Assembly: GCF_900169175.1 (NCBI RefSeq)
Contig: NZ_FXZM01000002.1
Coordinates: 62,001 to 126,000, forward strand
Length of the DNA: 64,000 nucleotides
Direction of reading: 5' to 3'
DNA from: Brevibacterium jeotgali
Lineage (GTDB): Bacteria; Actinomycetota; Actinomycetes; Actinomycetales; Brevibacteriaceae
Shown here: positions 9,083 to 17,950 of the stretch, one piece after another
Layout: every line of letters starts with the position of its first letter
Position numbering within the stretch: position 1 is the stretch's first letter
The notes under the pieces: generated by a model
The model's database searches: none
Told to the model about the DNA's origin: nothing
Seen by the model: the letters and a program-made list of their open reading frames with translations, nothing else
Made by a program: the position numbers and the translations under genes

Positions 9083-10045
9083 TCAGCCGACCGAGGACAG
9101 GATGTCGACGACGAACACGAGTGTCGCGTCGCCGGGGATGTTCGGAGGCGAACCGGCCTCGCCGTAGCCCTTCTCAGGTGGGATGGCGACGACGATCTGC
9201 GAACCGACCTGCTGGCCGACGAGCGATTCGTTCCATCCGTCGATGACGGGAGCGGAGCCCACGCCCTGGACGACGAACGGCTCCCCGCGCTCCCACGAGC
9301 TGTCGAAGGGCTCGCTCGCGTCGTCCCACAGCCAGCCGGTGTAGTGGACGGACACGTTCTGCCCCTCCTCGACCTCCGGGCCCTCGCCGGCGATCGCGAC
9401 GGCGGTCGTGAGCTCGGAGGGCGCCTCGGCCTCCGGCTGCGAGATGGACGGCGCACCGTCATCCCCGCGGGTGAGCTCCGGGAACTCCTCGGGCAGCTCC
9501 TGCTCCTCGCCCTCCGCACGCTCGAGCGGCTCCGGGATGTCCTCGACGCCTTCGATGTCGATCACGTAGATGAGCGTCTCCGACTGCTGTCCGGCGGATG
9601 CCGCGCCGTTGAGGGAGAGCAGGACGCGCGAGCCCACGGGCTGGTCGACGACGGCTTCGAGGAGACCTGAGTTGATCTGCTCCGTGTCGGTCGGGAATCC
9701 CGAGGGACTTCCCGCCTCATACGATGATTCGACGACCTCGCCGGACGTTCCGGACACCAGGGTCATGTGTGCGGTGACCTGCTGTCCCTCTTCGACGGCC
9801 TCGCCGTCGCCCTCCGAGATCACTGAGGTCTGGGTGTCCTCGATGACGAGCGGCGCGTCGAAGCTCACGTCGGGCTGTTCGCCGACGTCGCCCCCGACGG
9901 TCACCTCGTCGAGTGACGTCGCGGCCGGCGTCACGTCCGCAGTGGGTGAGGGTGCGGTCTGGTCCGCCTCCTCCGCACTGCACGCGGACAGCACGAGCAC
10001 GAGCGCCGCAGTGGCCGCTGCCGTGGTGAGCACGGTCTTCTTCAC
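9083..10045 (-). CDS. Two-domain FKBP lipoprotein
   Basis: 320-residue exported isomerase. It has a signal peptide with lipobox LSAC (Cys22), then a Thr/Ser/Asp-rich linker. A first FKBP-like domain at about 75-175 is clearly degenerate: it lacks the YTG and GWxxGL core. A second, canonical FKBP domain at about 215-320 carries VSVHYTGWLWD, VIDGWNESLVGQQVGS and PPEKGYGEAG. It would be anchored to the outer face of the membrane to fold secreted proteins. It follows pafA by 33 nt on the same strand and precedes the cytoplasmic FKBP gene. Confidence 0.9.
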   Translation of the reverse strand: MKKTVLTTAAATAALVLVLSACSAEEADQTAPSPTADVTPAATSLDEVTVGGDVGEQPDVSFDAPLVIEDTQTSVISEGDGEAVEEGQQVTAHMTLVSGTSGEVVESSYEAGSPSGFPTDTEQINSGLLEAVVDQPVGSRVLLSLNGAASAGQQSETLIYVIDIEGVEDIPEPLERAEGEEQELPEEFPELTRGDDGAPSISQPEAEAPSELTTAVAIAGEGPEVEEGQNVSVHYTGWLWDDASEPFDSSWERGEPFVVQGVGSAPVIDGWNESLVGQQVGSQIVVAIPPEKGYGEAGSPPNIPGDATLVFVVDILSSVG

Positions 10046-10078
10046 AGGGGTTTCCTTCCGATGGGTGCCGGAGCGATC

Positions 10079-11560
10079 CTAGACGGTCGAGCTGGGCGCT
10101 TCGTCGATGAGGGCGTCGATGACTGCCTCCGCGCGTTCGCTGTCCGGCGCGAACGGGTCCTTGAGGACGACCGCGCGATGCGATTGATCGTTGAGCCGCA
10201 GGTGGACCCAATCGACTGTGAAATCGCGGCGCGCGGCGTGGGCGGCCTCGACGAATCGCCCCCGCAGCGCCGCGCGCGTGGTGGCAGGCGGCGTGCTGCG
10301 CGCCGCGGTGACCGCGTCGTCGCCGACGACCCGGGTGGTGCGGCCCGATTCCGCCAGTGGACCGAGCAGGCCGACGCCCGGCGTGATGTCGTGGTAGGCG
10401 ACGTCCAGGCGGGTCAGGCGCGGATCGTCCCAGTCCGCGCCGCTGCGCGCCAGATAGCGGTCCATGAGGGTCTTCTTGAGCACCCAGTCGATCTCCCCGG
10501 CCATGGGCGAGGTGTCGCCCGCCTCGAGTGCCTCGATCATGCGCCGCCAGCGGTCGATCACGCGGTGAGCCGTGGCGTCGTCGCCCAGCGAATGGTCCCC
10601 GCGCTCGACCAGGCGAGTCGCGTGCTCGAGGTAGAGGGACTGGAGCGCGAGTGCGCTCGTCGTGCCGCCGGCCGCCGATTCGAGGGCGGTGCGTCCGGAG
10701 AGGTCGCGGGCGACCAGTCGGATGTCGCGGATGGGGTGACGCAGCGAGCGATCGCCCATGGGCACGCCCGATTCGATGAGATCGAGGACGAGGATCGCTG
10801 TGCCGACCTTGAGTTCGGTCGTCGCCTGGAGCATCGACGAATCGCCGACGATGACGTGGAGCCTGCGGTACTTCTCCGCGTCCGCGTGGGGTTCGTCGCG
10901 CGCGTTGATGATGGGTCGGGAGCGGGTCGTGGCGGACGAGAGGCCCTCCCACATGACATCGGAGCGCGCGGAGAGTCCGAAGGCGCGCGATCCGCCCGCG
11001 GCGATCTCGCCGGCGGCCGGCCCCTGCTCCTGCTGCGAAGCTGCGCGGTTCGACTCTGCTGCGGGAGCCTGCATGCTCGGCCGGGAGGGTATGAGGGCTC
11101 CTGCCCCGACCATCAGCTGCCGCGTGACGAGGAACGGCAGCAGCACGGAGGTGAGGTGAGAGAAGTCCATCGAGCGGCGCACCAGGAGGTTCTCGTGGCT
11201 GCCGTATGAGTTGCCCTGCGCATCCGTGTTGTTCTTCACGAGGTGGGCGCGGCCGTCGTGGCCGTCGGCTTCGAGCGCGGTCTGCGCGCGGGCCAGCAGA
11301 TCAGTGAGGATCGCATCGCCGGCGGCATCCTGTGCGATCAGGTCGTCCAGACGGTCGCATTCGGCCGTCGCATACTCCGGGTGGGAGCCGACGTCGAGGT
11401 AGAGGCGCGCCCCGTTCGGCAGGAAGACGTTGGAGGAGCGACCCCACTCCACGACGGGGCGGAAGAGGTATCGTGCGACCTCCTCCGGGCCCAGTCGGCG
11501 GGAGTCCCCCGCGGTGAAGGCGATCCCGTATTCGGTCTCCAGGCCGTAGATGCGCTTCAT
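10079..11560 (-). CDS. pafA: Pup-protein ligase PafA
   Basis: 493-residue carboxylate-amine ligase that uses ATP to join the C-terminal Glu of Pup to substrate lysines. The nucleotide/Mg site GLETEYG (Glu8, Glu10) and the catalytic Asp in ARLYLDVGSHPEYA (Asp56) are present, as are SYGSHENLLVRR and TRSRPIINARDEPHAD. It is about 40 residues longer than mycobacterial PafA. The extra residues form an Ala/Gln/Ser-rich segment between VGAGALIPSRPS and FGLSARSD (about residues 158-190). Its start overlaps the prcA stop by 4 nt, so it is the fifth gene of dop-pup-prcB-prcA-pafA. Confidence 0.96.
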   Translation of the reverse strand: MKRIYGLETEYGIAFTAGDSRRLGPEEVARYLFRPVVEWGRSSNVFLPNGARLYLDVGSHPEYATAECDRLDDLIAQDAAGDAILTDLLARAQTALEADGHDGRAHLVKNNTDAQGNSYGSHENLLVRRSMDFSHLTSVLLPFLVTRQLMVGAGALIPSRPSMQAPAAESNRAASQQEQGPAAGEIAAGGSRAFGLSARSDVMWEGLSSATTRSRPIINARDEPHADAEKYRRLHVIVGDSSMLQATTELKVGTAILVLDLIESGVPMGDRSLRHPIRDIRLVARDLSGRTALESAAGGTTSALALQSLYLEHATRLVERGDHSLGDDATAHRVIDRWRRMIEALEAGDTSPMAGEIDWVLKKTLMDRYLARSGADWDDPRLTRLDVAYHDITPGVGLLGPLAESGRTTRVVGDDAVTAARSTPPATTRAALRGRFVEAAHAARRDFTVDWVHLRLNDQSHRAVVLKDPFAPDSERAEAVIDALIDEAPSSTV

Positions 11561-12207
11561 GCGTCCCCCTCGAGTCTGCGGAAGGTGCGGTGGAAGTCGG
11601 TGGCGCGGTCCAGCACTGCGGCCTCGATCGCGGTGTCCGCCGCCAGTCCCATGGCCTCCCGTCCCCTCCGCAGGGCTTCGGAGAGGCCGAGCGCGGTGAC
11701 GTCGACGTCGGCCAGCCGCTTCGCGATCGCGTCGGCTCCCGCACCGAGCGCCACGTGTCCCCTCTCGTGGGAGACGGAGCCGTCGAAGGAGATGCGGAAC
11801 AGCCGGTCGTCCTCCGGGGCTGCACCCAGCTCCGCGACGATGAGGTCCACCTCGAACGGCTTCTGCTCCGTCGTGAAGACGCCTGCGAGCGTCTGGGCGT
11901 ACGCGTTGGCGAGTCCGCGGGCGCTCACATCGCCCCGGTCATAGGAGTATCCGCGCAGGTCCGCGTACCGCACCCCGGCCTGCCGCAGTCCCTCGAACTC
12001 GTTGTACTTGCCGACCGCCGCGAAGCCGATGCGGTCATAGACCTCTGCGATCTTGTGCAGCGAGGACGACGGATTCTCCGCCAGGAGGAGGATGCCGTCG
12101 GCGCAGCTGAGGACCAGGACGGGCCGCCCGCGGGCGATGCCCTTCCGCGCGAACTCCGCACGGTCCTTCATGAGCTGCTCGGGTGACACGTAGAACGGAG
12201 TGCTCAT
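11557..12207 (-). CDS. prcA: 20S proteasome alpha subunit PrcA
   Basis: 216-residue alpha-type subunit forming the outer rings and gate of the 20S core. The N-terminal gating segment MSTPFYVSPEQLMKDRAEFA is present, and the body has the usual alpha-subunit order with AVGKYNEFEGLRQAGVRYAD. There is no propeptide or catalytic Thr, as expected. The start at 12207 overlaps the prcB stop (ATGA) and puts the known N-terminus in register; the frame continues upstream only as antisense-like sequence. It works with PrcB and the ARC ATPase. Confidence 0.95.
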   Translation of the reverse strand: MSTPFYVSPEQLMKDRAEFARKGIARGRPVLVLSCADGILLLAENPSSSLHKIAEVYDRIGFAAVGKYNEFEGLRQAGVRYADLRGYSYDRGDVSARGLANAYAQTLAGVFTTEQKPFEVDLIVAELGAAPEDDRLFRISFDGSVSHERGHVALGAGADAIAKRLADVDVTALGLSEALRRGREAMGLAADTAIEAAVLDRATDFHRTFRRLEGDA

Positions 12208-13016
12208 GGGGTCGCCTCCCCGCGCATCTGAACGTCTGCGAGCGCCGAGGCCGCTGCCAGGACCTCGTCCTCCGGCACCCTCTGCTCCCCGTCGGGGCCG
12301 ACGGCGCGGATGAGCGGTGCGATTCCCCGCACGATGTCGGGACCTCCGGTCGCCGCGTCGTCGTCCGCGGCGTCGGTCAGGGCCTCGAGCGCGATGCGCA
12401 CGCCCGTCTCCGTATCGAGTCCCTCGTGCCACAGGCGCTTGAGCGCCGAGCGTGCGGGGCCCGCTCCGGATCCGATGGCGTGGTGGTCGACCTCTTCGTA
12501 CTTGCCGCCGGTCACGTCGAAGCTGAAGATCCGCCCGACGGGGCTGGGGTCCCGCGCGCTCCGGGCTCCGAGTCCCGCGAAGAGGGGTACGACTGCGAGC
12601 CCCTGCAGTGCGAGGCCGAGGTTGGAGCGCAGCATCGCTGCGAGGCGGTTCGCCCGCCCCTCGAGTGAGAGGGGCGTGCCCTCGATCTTCTCGTAGTGCT
12701 CGAGCTCGACCTGGAACAGCCGGATCAGCTCGAGGGCGAGGCCCGCGGTGCCCGCGATGCCGATCACGGAGGTCGCGTCGGCGCGATGGACCTTCTCGAT
12801 CCGTCGGCTCGCGATGTGGTGTCCGGCGGTCGCCCTCCGGTCACCGGCCATGAGGACACCGTCCGCGGTCCGGAAGGCGAGCACTGTCGTGCCCTCCGGA
12901 GGCAGGGACTGCGGAGTCCCCGGCGTCGCCGGCAGGGCCTCCGGCCTGAGCGAGCTCACCAGGTCGAAGAACGACGTCGACGTCGAGGTGAGGAACGCGG
13001 GGCCGAATCCGCTCAC
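12204..13016 (-). CDS. prcB: 20S proteasome beta subunit PrcB
   Basis: 270-residue catalytic subunit. A 42-residue propeptide precedes the autocleavage site EG|TTVLAF, leaving Thr43 as the nucleophile. The Asp and Lys of the active site are expected in the following GVLMAGDRRATAG and IASRRIEKVH. The order pup-prcB-prcA with 4-nt overlaps at both junctions implies a single translationally coupled operon. Product: N-terminal threonine protease that degrades pupylated proteins. Confidence 0.96.
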   Translation of the reverse strand: MSGFGPAFLTSTSTSFFDLVSSLRPEALPATPGTPQSLPPEGTTVLAFRTADGVLMAGDRRATAGHHIASRRIEKVHRADATSVIGIAGTAGLALELIRLFQVELEHYEKIEGTPLSLEGRANRLAAMLRSNLGLALQGLAVVPLFAGLGARSARDPSPVGRIFSFDVTGGKYEEVDHHAIGSGAGPARSALKRLWHEGLDTETGVRIALEALTDAADDDAATGGPDIVRGIAPLIRAVGPDGEQRVPEDEVLAAASALADVQMRGEATP

Positions 13017-13213
13017 TGGCCGCCCTTCTGCACGAAGTTCTTCACGAACTCCTCCGCGTTCGACTCGAGCACGCTGTCGATGTCGTCGAGGATGGAATCG
13101 ACAGCCGTCGCATCGACCTGGGTCTGCGCCTGCGGTGCGACCGGTCCGTCGTCCTCCGGGAGATCGGGACGCTCATTGCGGTCCCTGTTCGCCTGTTCGC
13201 TGCTGCTCGTCAT
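13013..13213 (-). CDS. pup: Prokaryotic ubiquitin-like protein Pup
   Basis: 66-residue, strongly acidic, largely disordered tag ending in EEFVKNFVQKGGQ. The terminal Gln shows that Dop must deamidate it to Glu before PafA can ligate it. The central helix-forming part (DSILDDIDSVLESNAEEFV) is the ARC-binding region. The start at 13213 (MTSSSEQ) has a purine-rich AAGGGCGG upstream; a longer form from an ATG ten codons earlier is possible but has an atypical N-terminus. It overlaps prcB by 4 nt and follows dop by 33 nt. Confidence 0.95.
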   Translation of the reverse strand: MTSSSEQANRDRNERPDLPEDDGPVAPQAQTQVDATAVDSILDDIDSVLESNAEEFVKNFVQKGGQ

Positions 13214-13246
13214 GTTCCGCCCTTCGGGAGTCGTGTGAGGCACAGT

Positions 13247-14812
13247 CTAATGATCGGACGCCGCGTCCGTCCCCGGGTCACCGGGTGCGGACAGTCGTGC
13301 GACGAGATCATCGGCGTCCTGTGCTCCGGTGAGGGCGTCGCCCACCTCGTCGCGGGTGAACCCGTGCGGGTCGCGCAGGGCGATCCGCACGAGCGAGCCG
13401 TCGGCCCGCTCCAGCACGAGCGAATCCCAGCTCGCGGCGGCGACCGCCTCTGTGAAGCGGGCGACCGCGCCCCCGCGCAGGAAGGCACGCGTGCTCCCCG
13501 GTGCCGCCTCCACGGCGCGGGTGACGTCGTCGTCCGTCGTGAGGCGCCGGATGCGTCCCGCCGCCTCGAGGCGGTAGAACAGTCCTTTGCCGTCCCGGAC
13601 GTCGGAGTACTGGACGTCGATGAGGGCGAGCTTCGGGCTGTCCCAGGCCAGCCCCTCCCGCGTCCGGTAGCTGTCCAGCAGCGCGAGCTTCGCCACCCAG
13701 TCGATGTCCGCGACGAGCTGCATCGGGTCCTGCGCGAGAGAGGTGAGGAAGCGCTCCCACTCCTCGAGCACCTCGGCCGTGTCCGCGTCCGGTGCTGCGC
13801 CGGCGGCCTCACGGGCCGCGGCGAGGTAGGTGCGCTGGACCTCCAGAGCAGTCGTCGTGGTGCCGTCCTCCAGGGGCAGTTCGGCGGTGAGAGTGAGGTC
13901 GTGGCTCACCGTCTGGAGCGCGGTGACCGGATCGGCGAACCGGATGTCCGGGCAGATCCCTGCCTCGATGAGGCCGAGGACCAGCGAGGTGGAGCCGAAG
14001 CGCACGAGGGTCGCCGGCTCCGCGAGTGTCGCATCGCCGATGATGACATGGAGCCTGCGCCAGTGCGTCCCATCTGCGTGCGGCTCGTCGCGCGTATTGA
14101 TGATCGGTCTGCGCAGGGTCGTCTCGAGTCCGATCTGCTCCTCGAAGAAGTCTGCGCGGGACGAGATCTGGTAGCCGGGCTCCTCGCCGCTGCGTCCGAT
14201 CCCCACGCGCCCCGCTCCGCAGAGGATGGCCCGCGTCGTGAAGAACGGGATGAGCTGTTCCGCGAGCGCCTCGAAGTCGACGTCGCGGCGCACGATGTAG
14301 TTCTCGTGCGTGCCGTAGGACGACCCCTTCGAATCCGTGTTGTTCTTGTAGAGGTTCACAGGCTCCGGGCCGGTGGACAGCGTGCGCACGCACTCTTCTG
14401 CGACCCGATCGCCCGCACGATCCCACAGGACGGCGTCGCGGGGCGTGAGGACCTCCGGTGACGAGTACTCCGGATGTGCGTGATCGACGTAGAGGCGTGC
14501 GCCGTTCGGCAGGACGACGTTCGCGAGGTACTGGGCGTCGGGCATCGCGTCGGGCAGATGCGTCAGCTGGGTGGCATGCGCGTCTGACTCGTGCATGAGG
14601 AACCCGCGGGCGTCGGCCAGGGGCGTCTCCGCGCTGAAGTCCCAGAAGCTCTGCGCCGACCGCAGTCCGCGCGGCGCCGCGTAGGCGTCGACGACGCGTG
14701 CGGAGTCCCTCATGGGGTTCGCACCGGGACGCCCCGGCTGGCTGATGCCGAACTCCGTCTCCGCACCCATGACGCGGACGACGCTCAAGGGCGCGACCTC
14801 GTGGTGGCTCAT
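13247..14812 (-). CDS. dop: Deamidase/depupylase Dop
   Basis: 521-residue paralogue of PafA that converts Pup-Gln to Pup-Glu and removes Pup from substrates. The nucleotide/Mg site is GAETEFGIS and the catalytic-type Asp sits in ARLYVDHAHPEYSSPE (Asp110 in this numbering). The Dop-specific loop near residues 35-80 is retained (DAYAAPRGLRSAQSFWDFS). Relative to other Dop proteins the N-terminus is about 10 residues longer, but the ATG at 14812 has GGAGGAG just upstream and is kept. First gene of the proteasome operon. Confidence 0.95.
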   Translation of the reverse strand: MSHHEVAPLSVVRVMGAETEFGISQPGRPGANPMRDSARVVDAYAAPRGLRSAQSFWDFSAETPLADARGFLMHESDAHATQLTHLPDAMPDAQYLANVVLPNGARLYVDHAHPEYSSPEVLTPRDAVLWDRAGDRVAEECVRTLSTGPEPVNLYKNNTDSKGSSYGTHENYIVRRDVDFEALAEQLIPFFTTRAILCGAGRVGIGRSGEEPGYQISSRADFFEEQIGLETTLRRPIINTRDEPHADGTHWRRLHVIIGDATLAEPATLVRFGSTSLVLGLIEAGICPDIRFADPVTALQTVSHDLTLTAELPLEDGTTTTALEVQRTYLAAAREAAGAAPDADTAEVLEEWERFLTSLAQDPMQLVADIDWVAKLALLDSYRTREGLAWDSPKLALIDVQYSDVRDGKGLFYRLEAAGRIRRLTTDDDVTRAVEAAPGSTRAFLRGGAVARFTEAVAAASWDSLVLERADGSLVRIALRDPHGFTRDEVGDALTGAQDADDLVARLSAPGDPGTDAASDH

Positions 14813-14849
14813 GCTTCTCCTCCCCGGACCGAGCAGCGGCTCAGCCCCC

Positions 14850-14855
14850 TACAAT
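14850..14855 (+). promoter_or_regulatory. -10 element for leaderless DUF3054 gene
   Basis: TACAAT with 6 nt to the GTG at 14862, a near-consensus -10 with leaderless spacing. It lies in the 49-bp gap to divergent dop. Confidence 0.55.
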
Positions 14856-14861
14856 CGAGGC

Positions 14862-15239
14862 GTGGCCTCGAAGAAATCGTCTCATCTCGTCCTCGCCCTC
14901 ATCGTCGACCTCGTGCTGGTGCTCGCGTTCATCGTGATCGGGCACTACCAGCACTACCGGGACTTCGATCCGTCAGCGCTCGTGCAGACCGCGTGGCCGT
15001 TCGTCGCGTCGCTGGTCCTCGCCTGGCTGCTCATCCGCGTCTGGGACCGACCGCTGTCGCCGCTCGCGACCGGCACCGGAGTCTGGGCGGTCATGGTGCT
15101 CGTCGGCCTGACGCTGCGTGCGATCAGCGGGGTCTCCGTCGCAGAGGCGTTCCTCATCGTCGCCACCGGGCTGAACTTCGTGACACTGGTGGGGTGGCGC
15201 CTCATCGCCTCCACGGCAGTGGGACGCAGCGCCCGGTGA
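14862..15239 (+). CDS. DUF3054 family membrane protein
   Basis: 125-residue integral membrane protein with four predicted helices (around residues 8-25, 40-58, 67-85 and 92-112) and short loops; it matches the actinobacterial DUF3054 family. A GTG start at 14862 is chosen because a -10 hexamer ends 6 nt before it and because upstream codons overlap dop in antisense. Function unknown. It is inserted head-to-head with dop and tail-to-tail with arc, splitting the proteasome cluster. Confidence 0.75.
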   Translation: MASKKSSHLVLALIVDLVLVLAFIVIGHYQHYRDFDPSALVQTAWPFVASLVLAWLLIRVWDRPLSPLATGTGVWAVMVLVGLTLRAISGVSVAEAFLIVATGLNFVTLVGWRLIASTAVGRSAR

Positions 15240-15242
15240 GGC

Positions 15243-16850
15243 TCACACGGGCGTCGGCGTCTGCTGACCCGTGTGGATCATCCGCAGGTGCGTGATCCGC
15301 TCACCCCTGCGCCCGCTGATCCGCGCCCACTCATCCGGGTTGGTCGTGTTCGGCAGGTCCTCGTGCTCGCCGAACTCCTCCTCGATCGCGAGGTCGAAGT
15401 GCTCCCAGCGCATACCGCGTCCCTCGCCGGACAGCACCGCCTTGATGGCATGCTTCTTGGCGCGGTCGACGACGTTGTGGATCATGGCACCGGACGCGAA
15501 GTCAGCGAAGAAGAGGACCTCTCTGCGGCCGTCCGCATAGGTCACCTCGACGAACTCGTTCGCGCGTGATCGGGTGTACATCCGGTCGACGCACCGGTCG
15601 ATGAGGGCGGAGGCGCCGCCATCCGCGAGCGAGTCGTGGAGCGGCAGCCGATCCGTCACGTACTTCGAGTAGATGTCCCGTGCGGCGTCCGCATCGGGAC
15701 GCTCGATCCGGATCTTCACGTCGAGGCGGCCGGGCCGCAGGATCGCCGGGTCTATGAGGTCCTCCCGGTTGGACGCACCGATCACGATGACGTTCTCCAG
15801 GGACTCGACGCCGTCGATCTCCGCGAGAAGCTGGGGCACGATCGTCGTCTCCACATCAGACGACTTGCCGGTCCCGCGCGTGCGGAAGAGCGATTCCATC
15901 TCATCGAAGAACACGACGACGGGAGAGCCGGCCGTCGCCTTCTCCCGGGCGCGGGAGAAGATGATCCGCAGCTGGCGCTCCGTCTCGCCCACGTACTTGT
16001 CGAGCAGCTCCGGACCCTTCACATTGATGAAGTAGCTCTTCGACGCACGGTCCGTCCTGCGCGCTGACAGCGAGTTCGCGACCGCCTTCGCGATGAGCGT
16101 CTTGCCGCATCCGGGAGGACCGTAGAGGAGGATGCCCTTGGGCGGCTTGAGTTCGTGCTCGGCGAACAGCTCCGGGTTCTCGAACGGCATCTCCACCGCA
16201 TCCTGGATCTGGCCGATCTGCGCCGCGAGACCGCCGACGTCCTCGTACGAGATGTCGGGCACCTCTTCGAGGAGGAGAGTCTGCACCTCGGGCTTCTCGA
16301 TGATCTCGAGGACGAACTGCGTGCGCCTGTCGACGAGCACGTGGTCGCCCACGCGCACACCGTGCTCCTGCAGCTGCGCCGTGAGACGGCAGACGAGCTC
16401 GTCGTCGTTCGGTCCCCCGATGATGATGCGGTCACCGTCGGGCATCACCTCGCGCACCGGTGCCACGTCGCCGACGCCCCGGCCCTCCGCGGGTTCGAGC
16501 ACGACGAGGCCCTCGGACAGCCGCACGTCCGCACCGGGCGCGAGCACCTCGTCGGAGAGGTCCGGCGCGACAGCCAGACGCATGCGGCGGCCGGACGCGA
16601 GGACGTCGACGGTCCTCGACTCCCCGGCGCCGTGGGGTGCGGCGACGACCGTCCCGTAGGTGTTCGGGGGCTCGGACAGCGACGCGACCTCGGATCTGAT
16701 GCGGGCGAGCTCCTCCCGCGCGCTGCGCAGCGTCGACGTGAGGGTCTCGTTGCGCTTCCCCGCGGCGACGAGCTGCTGGCGCATCATCGCGTTCTCGCGG
16801 CGCATCGTCACCTCTTCGTCGGTCGTGCCGTCAGTCTTCTCGTGTGTCAT
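15243..16850 (-). CDS. arc: Proteasomal AAA+ ATPase ARC (Mpa homologue)
   Basis: 535-residue hexameric unfoldase that recognises Pup and feeds substrates to PrcAB. An N-terminal coiled coil (about 14-60) binds Pup; two OB-like domains follow (about 70-210). The AAA module has Walker A GPPGCGKT, Walker [10 protein letters not shown] and the arginine-finger region RPGRLD. The C-terminus ends [10 protein letters not shown] and lacks the GQYL tail by which Mpa docks on the proteasome. Translation into neighbouring frames does not recover it. The gene start lies 20 nt inside the end of trmI. Confidence 0.95.
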   Translation of the reverse strand: MTHEKTDGTTDEEVTMRRENAMMRQQLVAAGKRNETLTSTLRSAREELARIRSEVASLSEPPNTYGTVVAAPHGAGESRTVDVLASGRRMRLAVAPDLSDEVLAPGADVRLSEGLVVLEPAEGRGVGDVAPVREVMPDGDRIIIGGPNDDELVCRLTAQLQEHGVRVGDHVLVDRRTQFVLEIIEKPEVQTLLLEEVPDISYEDVGGLAAQIGQIQDAVEMPFENPELFAEHELKPPKGILLYGPPGCGKTLIAKAVANSLSARRTDRASKSYFINVKGPELLDKYVGETERQLRIIFSRAREKATAGSPVVVFFDEMESLFRTRGTGKSSDVETTIVPQLLAEIDGVESLENVIVIGASNREDLIDPAILRPGRLDVKIRIERPDADAARDIYSKYVTDRLPLHDSLADGGASALIDRCVDRMYTRSRANEFVEVTYADGRREVLFFADFASGAMIHNVVDRAKKHAIKAVLSGEGRGMRWEHFDLAIEEEFGEHEDLPNTTNPDEWARISGRRGERITHLRMIHTGQQTPTPV

Positions 16851-17901
16851 CCGTGACCTCCTCGTCTGTGGCTGCGCTGTCCTGTGCCGCTTCCACCCGG
16901 GCACGCGACCCTGCGGCACGACCGAGCTTGCGCAGCCGTTTGGGCGGCGCCGTCCGCTGACCGATGTCCTGCTCTGTGATCTCGGGTTCGAACCAGGCGT
17001 CGAGGTCCTCGTCGCTGGGTGTGCTGCCCTGCGGTCGGCGCGACCTCTCCAGCGGCTCGATGCCCTCATCCATCCTGCGGGCGAAGAGGAGGAATCCGGT
17101 GTGCCCGATCATCCTGTGCTCGGGACGGACCGCGAGGCCCTCGAGGTGCCAGTCGCGGACCATCGACTCGAGCGCCCGCGGCTCTGCGAAGCGCTTGGTG
17201 CTCCGCACGGCCTCCGCCGTGCGCGACAGCTGCGAGGCAGTGGCGATGTAGACGATGAGCATGCCGCCGGCGGTGAGTGCATCGGCTGCGACATCGACGC
17301 ACTCCCAGGGGGCGAGCATGTCGAGGACCACGCGATCGGCCTCGCCGACCTCCAGGGCCCGCGGCAGCTCCTGGCCGAGGTCGCCGACGGTGCACGACCA
17401 TGCGGGATGGGGGCTGCCGAAGAAGTCCGCGACGTTCCCGGAGGCGATGTCGGCGAACTCCTGACGGCGCTCGAACGACAGGACGCGTCCGTGGTCGCCG
17501 ACCGCGCGCAGCAGGGCGAGGGTGAGCGCACCGGAGCCGACCCCGGCCTCGACCACGACCGCGCCGGGGAACACGTCGCCCAGCGTCGTGATGAGAGCCG
17601 CATCCTTCGGGTAGATGACGGCGGCCCCGCGCGGCATCGACAGCACGAAGTCCTCGTAGCCGGGCCTCATCGCCTGGAACTCTATGCCCGCGGTGCTGTG
17701 CACCGTCACACCGGAGGGTCTTCCGAGCAGGTCGTCGTGCTCGATCCACCCCTTGTGGGTGTGGAACTTGTCCCCGGGCACCAGGACGATGGTGTTGAGT
17801 CGTCCGCGAGGATCTGTGAGCTGCACTTTGTCGCCGGGTCGGAACGGTCCGCGCAGAACGCGGGTGCCGGTGGGAGCCGGGTCGTGAGGGGTCGTGTTCA
17901 T
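16831..17901 (-). CDS. trmI: tRNA (adenine-58-N1)-methyltransferase TrmI
   Basis: 356-residue SAM-dependent methyltransferase forming m1A58 in the T-loop of tRNA. It has an N-terminal beta-rich domain, the SAM-binding motif [16 protein letters not shown] and the DMLAPWECV catalytic motif; a charged C-terminal tail of about 70 residues is probably disordered. The ATG at 17901 has GGAGG 3 nt before it, and TAGAGT slightly upstream may be its -10. Its end overlaps the arc start by 20 nt, so the two are coupled, as in other actinobacteria. Confidence 0.92.
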   Translation of the reverse strand: MNTTPHDPAPTGTRVLRGPFRPGDKVQLTDPRGRLNTIVLVPGDKFHTHKGWIEHDDLLGRPSGVTVHSTAGIEFQAMRPGYEDFVLSMPRGAAVIYPKDAALITTLGDVFPGAVVVEAGVGSGALTLALLRAVGDHGRVLSFERRQEFADIASGNVADFFGSPHPAWSCTVGDLGQELPRALEVGEADRVVLDMLAPWECVDVAADALTAGGMLIVYIATASQLSRTAEAVRSTKRFAEPRALESMVRDWHLEGLAVRPEHRMIGHTGFLLFARRMDEGIEPLERSRRPQGSTPSDEDLDAWFEPEITEQDIGQRTAPPKRLRKLGRAAGSRARVEAAQDSAATDEEVTDDTRED

Positions 17902-17950
17902 CGCCTCCACTCTAGTCGTCGTCCTCGCCGTGCGGGCAGGGTGTGAGCGC

